DNA of 64,000 nt from Pseudomonadota bacterium (GTDB lineage Bacteria > Desulfobacterota > Desulfobulbia > Desulfobulbales > Desulfocapsaceae): contig JAHJNL010000028.1 of NCBI GenBank assembly GCA_018820855.1, forward strand, positions 84,962-148,961, in the 5' to 3' direction. Within the stretch, counting starts at the first letter, position 1; every line of letters starts with the position of its first letter. Position numbers and translations under genes: made by a program. Positions 60,314 through 64,000 of this stretch are shown here, piece by piece. Under the pieces are notes generated by a model. That model saw only the letters and a program-made list of their open reading frames with translations, was not told the DNA's origin and did no database searches.

Positions 60314-61750
60314 TCAGAATTGAAAATAGATAAAAGTGGCAGATTCCGGGCTTCTAAGTATTAAAACTCCCAGGAGCAAGCAGGCGGCGAGTATTGGTCG
60401 AAGGAGCAGTAAGTCTTTTGCATAATTATTCCGGGAACCCCGTCTGTTTTTGTCCCAGAAATAAAGGAGTCCGTGCAAAAATACAGGAAGTGAATAGAGG
60501 AAGGTTAAACTGAAAAGATATCGGGCTATCTGATTGTCTTGGGCAGTTGCTGACCATGGAGTTAATTGAAAGTAATGCCATAATGACTGGATTTCAGTTT
60601 CCCGAAACAGGAGCCACCCTATATTGATCAGAATAAAGGTCCCCAGTATTTTGAACATCAGAAGAGGGAAATGGAGTTGATTGGGCAGTAATATACGGAT
60701 CGGAGAAAATAGCTTTTCCCCCACACGGTTTAGTAGCACCAGTACTCCGTGATAAGCGCCCCAGAGGATGAAATTCCAGCTGGCTCCATGCCAAAGGCCG
60801 GAGAGGAGAAAGGTGATCATTATATTTGCTCCCCGACGAAACGATGAGTCAACATGTGAGCCCCCCAGAGGAATGTAAATATAATCCCGCAGCCAGTATG
60901 AAAGAGTCATATGCCAACGTCTCCAGAAATCCGCTGGAGACCTTGCAAAATACGGATGGTCAAAGTTGCGTGATAATTTGAATCCCAAGAGGAGTGCAGA
61001 GCCACGTGCCATATCCGTATATGACCAGAAGTCTGCCAGGATCTGAATGCCAAAGGCAAAGACACCAGACCATAAGAGAAAAAAACTTGGGTCGGTCAGC
61101 GAAAAGACCTTAAAGGCTATCAGGCCGGTATTGTCTGCGATTACCAGTTTTTTGAAAAGGCCCCAGATAAGCAGCAGTAAGCCCTGTTGAAACTGTTCAG
61201 GCGAAACGTGTCTGCTGCTGCGTATCTGGGGCATAAGAACCCGAGATCGTTCAATGGGGCCGGCAACCAATTGCGGGAAAAATGAGATAAAAAGAGCGAA
61301 ATCTATCATGTCATAACAGGGCTGCGTATCACCCCGATAGACATCAATCGTATAGGCTATTGCCTGAAAGGTATAAAATGAAATCCCAACGGGTAACATG
61401 ATGGCGAGAACAGGTTGAGAAAAGGGGATTCCAAAATTGTTGAGCAGGGCAATAATGTTTTCCAGGAAAAACGAGGCGTATTTGAAATATGCCAACACTC
61501 CAAGGCAAATCAACAGGGCCAGAACCAGGAAGGATTTTTTCTTCTCCGGCCAGCGAGTTATGGCGATACTGCAGCCATAATTGACAGCTGTGACCAAAAA
61601 GATTAATGCACCGAACCAGAGATGTATATAACAGAGGAAAAAATAACTGGCGCCCAACAGGAACAGATTTTGCGTTCGCCTGGGTAGGAACCAGTAGACC
61701 AGCAAAACAAATGGGAAAAATAAAAGAAAATCAATGCTGTTAAAACTCAC
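60314..61750 (-). CDS. MBOAT-family O-acyltransferase (AlgI-like)
   Basis: A 478-residue membrane enzyme. It has the AlgI/PatA layout: FNSIDFLLFFPFVLLVYW at the N terminus, GISFYTFQAIAYTIDVYRG near 122, FFPQLVAGPIERS near 157 and the catalytic region FLLSGLWHGASWNFILWGAYHG with H321 and H334. The conserved RRWHMTLSYWLRDYIYIPLGG block lies at about 277-297. MBOAT proteins of this type carry acyl groups across the inner membrane to a periplasmic partner that acylates a polysaccharide. The partner is most likely the SGNH protein encoded immediately upstream on the same strand; the two genes overlap by 4 bp. Acceptor unknown. Confidence 0.94.
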   Translation of the reverse strand: MSFNSIDFLLFFPFVLLVYWFLPRRTQNLFLLGASYFFLCYIHLWFGALIFLVTAVNYGCSIAITRWPEKKKSFLVLALLICLGVLAYFKYASFFLENIIALLNNFGIPFSQPVLAIMLPVGISFYTFQAIAYTIDVYRGDTQPCYDMIDFALFISFFPQLVAGPIERSRVLMPQIRSSRHVSPEQFQQGLLLLIWGLFKKLVIADNTGLIAFKVFSLTDPSFFLLWSGVFAFGIQILADFWSYTDMARGSALLLGFKLSRNFDHPYFARSPADFWRRWHMTLSYWLRDYIYIPLGGSHVDSSFRRGANIMITFLLSGLWHGASWNFILWGAYHGVLVLLNRVGEKLFSPIRILLPNQLHFPLLMFKILGTFILINIGWLLFRETEIQSLWHYFQLTPWSATAQDNQIARYLFSLTFLYSLPVFLHGLLYFWDKNRRGSRNNYAKDLLLLRPILAACLLLGVLILRSPESATFIYFQF

Positions 61751-63426
61751 TGGAGGAGATCCCCCACGCGTCGATAGAAAAGCTCGGTGTATCTTCTCTG
61801 GTCTTTGATGTGATCGCCGTCATGGTAGGCGGAAAGTGGTAGTTCGGGGTCGCCTGTAAAATCATATAAGGCAGCATTGTGATCTGCGAGATACTGCCGC
61901 ATGTCATGCATGTATTGCTGCAGTTCGGGAGAATCCTGTACCACTCCACTCTCAGTGGGGCGCTCCTGTACCCGAATAAAGACTAGAGCAATATTTTTCT
62001 CTTTGGCCAGTTTTAAGATTTCAGGCAAAAAAGAATCCTCCACCCGACCATAAAAGTCGTAAGGATTTTTTCCTGTCTCCTGCTGACTGGATTCGCTGTC
62101 AACCCCGCTTCGGAATGATCCGCTCGCATAGGAAAACCGATTATTGACCTGAGTAAGTATGGTGTCACGTCCTTCGTTTATTGACTTGTTATTCTGTGGC
62201 CAAGTGGATGCCAGAATAAGCGCCAGGTCACTTACCTTCCTACGGACTTCATCTTGTGCCATAGCTATGGGGAACAGAAAAAGCAACTTGTCATAAACAA
62301 TATCTGTAACTGATCGGGAGTGTCCATGAACAATCTGTTCAAAAAGAGGGTCGGGTGCAGGGGTCAGGCGTTCAATCGTTTTTTTAACCAATGAATCTGT
62401 TGTACGTGCTCTAGGTAAGACAAATTGATTTCTCCGGAAAAAGATGAAAACTTTTTTTGGATTGATATCGGCGGGAAGAAACAGATATTTAAAGGACAGG
62501 TAATGGATTGCAGAAAGACCGCCAAAATTGACAATGGAATACACCTTTTTGCCACCTAATAACTGACCAAGATACGCATCATCTATCCGACTCCAAAGCA
62601 TAGAATTGCCAATGAAGACAAAATCAGGTTTTCTCTCCTGTAACTCTTGATGAACCATCTCTCCGATATACGGTTCTCTTTTGATGGTAACTGGCAGAAA
62701 TAAAGCAGGCATTAGGGCAATACCAAGACTTATCAGTACCGAGGTCGTTCGATTTTCCAGGGTCAGGGGCAACAGGAGACAGAGTGAGAAAAAGGTTGTA
62801 AAAAACAAAGAAATTGCTCTTCCGTCATGGAGAATCTCCAGAATTCGCCACCAGGTGTCGAGACTGCCCAGCACTGGGACAGCGATATCAGCGCCTGTCA
62901 ACAGGCGGTTATGCATCATTGGGGGGATCATCATCCCGACTGAAAAGCCACCATTGCCACTATTGTTGTGTAGCCGAATTTGAAACAGATGTTGACCTTT
63001 TGTTAAGGAGACCCATTTGTCGATACGCTGAATAGGTAAATGATTGCCTATTAGGCAGGCAAGTTGTTTACCGTCAATTGCCAGTACCGCATCTTCTTTT
63101 GCCACTAACTTAAAACAATAGTTGCCATCAACAGGGACATCCCACAGCAGATAACCCCGAGCCTTTTTGAAGTCCGGATTCAATGCCAGAGGCTCGCCAC
63201 CAAGCAGAAAAGATTCATATCCTTCAACGCCCACTGAATGTGAAGGTTCGTAGAAATGCATCCACCAACCGTTACGGCTGAAATCGGCTCGTGGTGAGAT
63301 AATATGGCGAAGAATCAGTTCAGGAGATAAGAGGCAGAAGAATAGTAACAGGACGGAAAAAAGAAGGCACCCGCGTCCGGTTTTCCAGGTACTGCATTTT
63401 GTCAAAAGATTAGAAATCTGTCCCAT
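61747..63426 (-). CDS. AlgJ/AlgX-like periplasmic SGNH O-acyltransferase partner with PA14-like N-terminal domain
   Basis: A 559-residue protein. A signal anchor lies at about 19-36. Residues about 45-170 look like a PA14-type or carbohydrate-binding beta domain (WWMHFYEPSH, YLLWDVPVDGNYCFKLVAKEDAVLAIDG, HLFQIRLHNNSGNGGFSVG). A second hydrophobic segment is at about 205-247. The C-terminal half is SGNH-like: FVFIGNSMLWSRID carries the nucleophile at S275 and HDGDH near residue 535-539 offers the Asp-His pair (D536, H539). Such proteins take acyl groups from an MBOAT (as AlgJ/AlgX/AlgF do for alginate). It overlaps the MBOAT by 4 bp. The fused binding domain is unusual for AlgJ-type proteins. 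Confidence 0.82.
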   Translation of the reverse strand: MGQISNLLTKCSTWKTGRGCLLFSVLLLFFCLLSPELILRHIISPRADFSRNGWWMHFYEPSHSVGVEGYESFLLGGEPLALNPDFKKARGYLLWDVPVDGNYCFKLVAKEDAVLAIDGKQLACLIGNHLPIQRIDKWVSLTKGQHLFQIRLHNNSGNGGFSVGMMIPPMMHNRLLTGADIAVPVLGSLDTWWRILEILHDGRAISLFFTTFFSLCLLLPLTLENRTTSVLISLGIALMPALFLPVTIKREPYIGEMVHQELQERKPDFVFIGNSMLWSRIDDAYLGQLLGGKKVYSIVNFGGLSAIHYLSFKYLFLPADINPKKVFIFFRRNQFVLPRARTTDSLVKKTIERLTPAPDPLFEQIVHGHSRSVTDIVYDKLLFLFPIAMAQDEVRRKVSDLALILASTWPQNNKSINEGRDTILTQVNNRFSYASGSFRSGVDSESSQQETGKNPYDFYGRVEDSFLPEILKLAKEKNIALVFIRVQERPTESGVVQDSPELQQYMHDMRQYLADHNAALYDFTGDPELPLSAYHDGDHIKDQRRYTELFYRRVGDLLQ

Positions 63427-63826
63427 GGGCCTCCCATCTCTTCTACCGTTTTTTTGCCGTTACTCGTTGTATTTGTTTGGGGAATAGTCTCTTAAAACGG
63501 ATGTAATTCTAATTTCAAACAGATTGAATTCTTCTCAATACACTGTTTTATTGTTTCTGTAAAACAGGCAGACGAATTAGGGAGAATAAAGGCAAAAATT
63601 AATTGGAATAGCATACTGCTATTGTACTCTTACTTGACAACTCCACTGTTGTCGCCTATCTAACTCAGTTTAGTCTTTTATAGGTAATTTTCTTGTTTTT
63701 TTGTTAAAAGAATAAAAGAGTATTTTTTTTACTAAAGTTAGCATTAACTGTTAAAGTGCGTATTCTTTAGGACAGGATAAATCTTTTTTAATTAAGTCGC
63801 TTTCCCTCATACATTGTTGGTTAAAA
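63427..63826. other. 400-bp A+T-rich divergent intergenic region
   Basis: It lies between the minus-strand SGNH gene (start 63426) and the + strand SDR gene (start 63827), so it should hold promoters for both. A candidate + strand promoter is at 63634-63662 (separate entry). CTGTTTTA at 63543-63550 and TAAAACAG at 63560-63567 form a perfect 8-bp inverted repeat with a 9-nt gap. No convincing minus-strand promoter was found by eye, and no gene. Confidence 0.7.
63634..63662 (+). promoter_or_regulatory. candidate promoter with overlapping operator-like inverted repeat
   Basis: Perfect TTGACA at 63634-63639, 17-bp spacer, TATCTA at 63657-63662 (only 3 of 6). The inverted repeat GACAAC (63636-63641) / GTTGTC (63648-63653) overlaps the -35 and could bind a dimeric regulator. 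It would give an untranslated leader of about 160 nt before ATG 63827. Confidence 0.35.
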
Positions 63827-64000
63827 ATGAAATCACAAATACGAAAACAGGTGTTGGTAACCGGTGGGGCCGGATTTGTTGGTTCTCACCTTTGTGAACG
63901 ATTGTTAAATGATGGGCATGATGTCATTTGTGTGGATAACTTTTTTACCGGCACCAAGGATAATGTCCTTCATCTGCTGGATAATCCACATTTTGAAATA
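63827..64000 (+). CDS. UDP-glucuronate decarboxylase-like SDR, N-terminal part (3' end cut)
   Basis: The first 58 codons are open to the window edge. [43 protein letters not shown] matches the N terminus of Uxs/UXS1 (UDP-glucuronic acid decarboxylase), which makes UDP-xylose, and closely related NAD epimerases. The FFTGTKDN stretch favours Uxs over UDP-glucose 4-epimerase. The active site lies beyond the edge. ATG 63827 is preceded by GTTGGTT only, a weak ribosome site. It probably starts a new operon that continues out of the window. Confidence 0.82.
   Translation, partial: MKSQIRKQVLVTGGAGFVGSHLCERLLNDGHDVICVDNFFTGTKDNVLHLLDNPHFEI

Noticed and set aside
1..64000. CRISPR arrays, IS elements, prophage genes, rRNA and tRNA genes.
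   Set aside because: No regularly spaced repeats, transposase, integrase or structural RNA signature was seen on either strand.

Overview
The window is one long surface-polysaccharide (O-antigen, capsule or exopolysaccharide) locus with no housekeeping genes, tRNAs or rRNAs. The set of genes points to a Gram-negative bacterium: Wzm/Wzt ABC export, an O-antigen-ligase-like protein, a Wzx-type flippase, a WbpL/WbpM pair, and an MBOAT acyltransferase with a periplasmic SGNH partner. The style (moderate GC, many GTG and TTG starts, stop/start overlaps, anaerobe-like gene content) would suit Desulfobacterota or a related sediment lineage. That placement is a guess; nothing here proves it. Both ends are cut: the first gene is the C-terminal half of a WecE-type aminotransferase, and the last is the start of a UDP-glucuronate-decarboxylase-like gene.

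Region by region (+ strand unless stated). 1-1.1 kb: WecE-type aminotransferase end and a hexapeptide acyltransferase, followed by a possible decayed gene. 1.3-11.4 kb: an A+T-richer block with two GT-C-like membrane proteins, WbqC, an ArnC-like GT2, a DegT aminotransferase, two dissimilar sulfotransferases, a flippase-like membrane protein and a complete WecE. 11.5-13.1 kb: a very A+T-rich membrane protein behind a perfect 13-bp inverted repeat. 13.3-14.0 kb: a methyltransferase on the minus strand. 14.2-18.9 kb: a wbpV/wbpL/wbpM-like block (GT2, SDR, polyprenyl-phosphate sugar-phosphate transferase, membrane 4,6-dehydratase) that would initiate a glycan on a 6-deoxy-HexNAc. 19.2-31.6 kb: an orphan Wzm permease, GDP-fucose synthase, a ligase with two C-terminal beta modules, two GDP-mannose 4,6-dehydratases, a Wzm/Wzt pair, a coiled-coil methyltransferase and a double GT4. 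31.5-48.9 kb: a giant membrane protein with a duplicated C-terminal module, an acyltransferase, a module of PHP-like hydrolase, GlpD-like oxidoreductase and methyltransferase, then GT4s, AsnB, an SDR, an acetyltransferase, a GT2, a flippase and a GT-C-like protein. 49.0-50.3 kb: an apparently independent unit encoding two small secreted proteins, with its own promoter and a strong terminator. 50.3-56.8 kb: sugar methyltransferase, GT2, BNR-like protein, SGNH hydrolase and a 927-aa GT-C-like protein. 56.8-63.4 kb (minus): PMT-like GT-C, DPM1-like GT2, MBOAT and a periplasmic SGNH protein. 63.8 kb: SDR gene, cut by the window end.

How the parts could work together (inference): nucleotide sugars are made by the Gmd/Fcl, WecE/DegT, WbpM/SDR and Uxs-like genes. 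WbpL starts chains on undecaprenyl phosphate; GT2 and GT4 enzymes extend them in the cytoplasm. Wzm/Wzt or Wzx moves them across the inner membrane. In the periplasm, DPM-like GT2 and GT-C pairs, the ligase-like protein, acyltransferases and the SGNH proteins finish them. Methyl, acyl and sulfate groups decorate the product. The most unusual theme is that several large GT-C or ligase membrane proteins carry extra C-terminal beta-rich periplasmic modules, two of them as internal tandem duplications.
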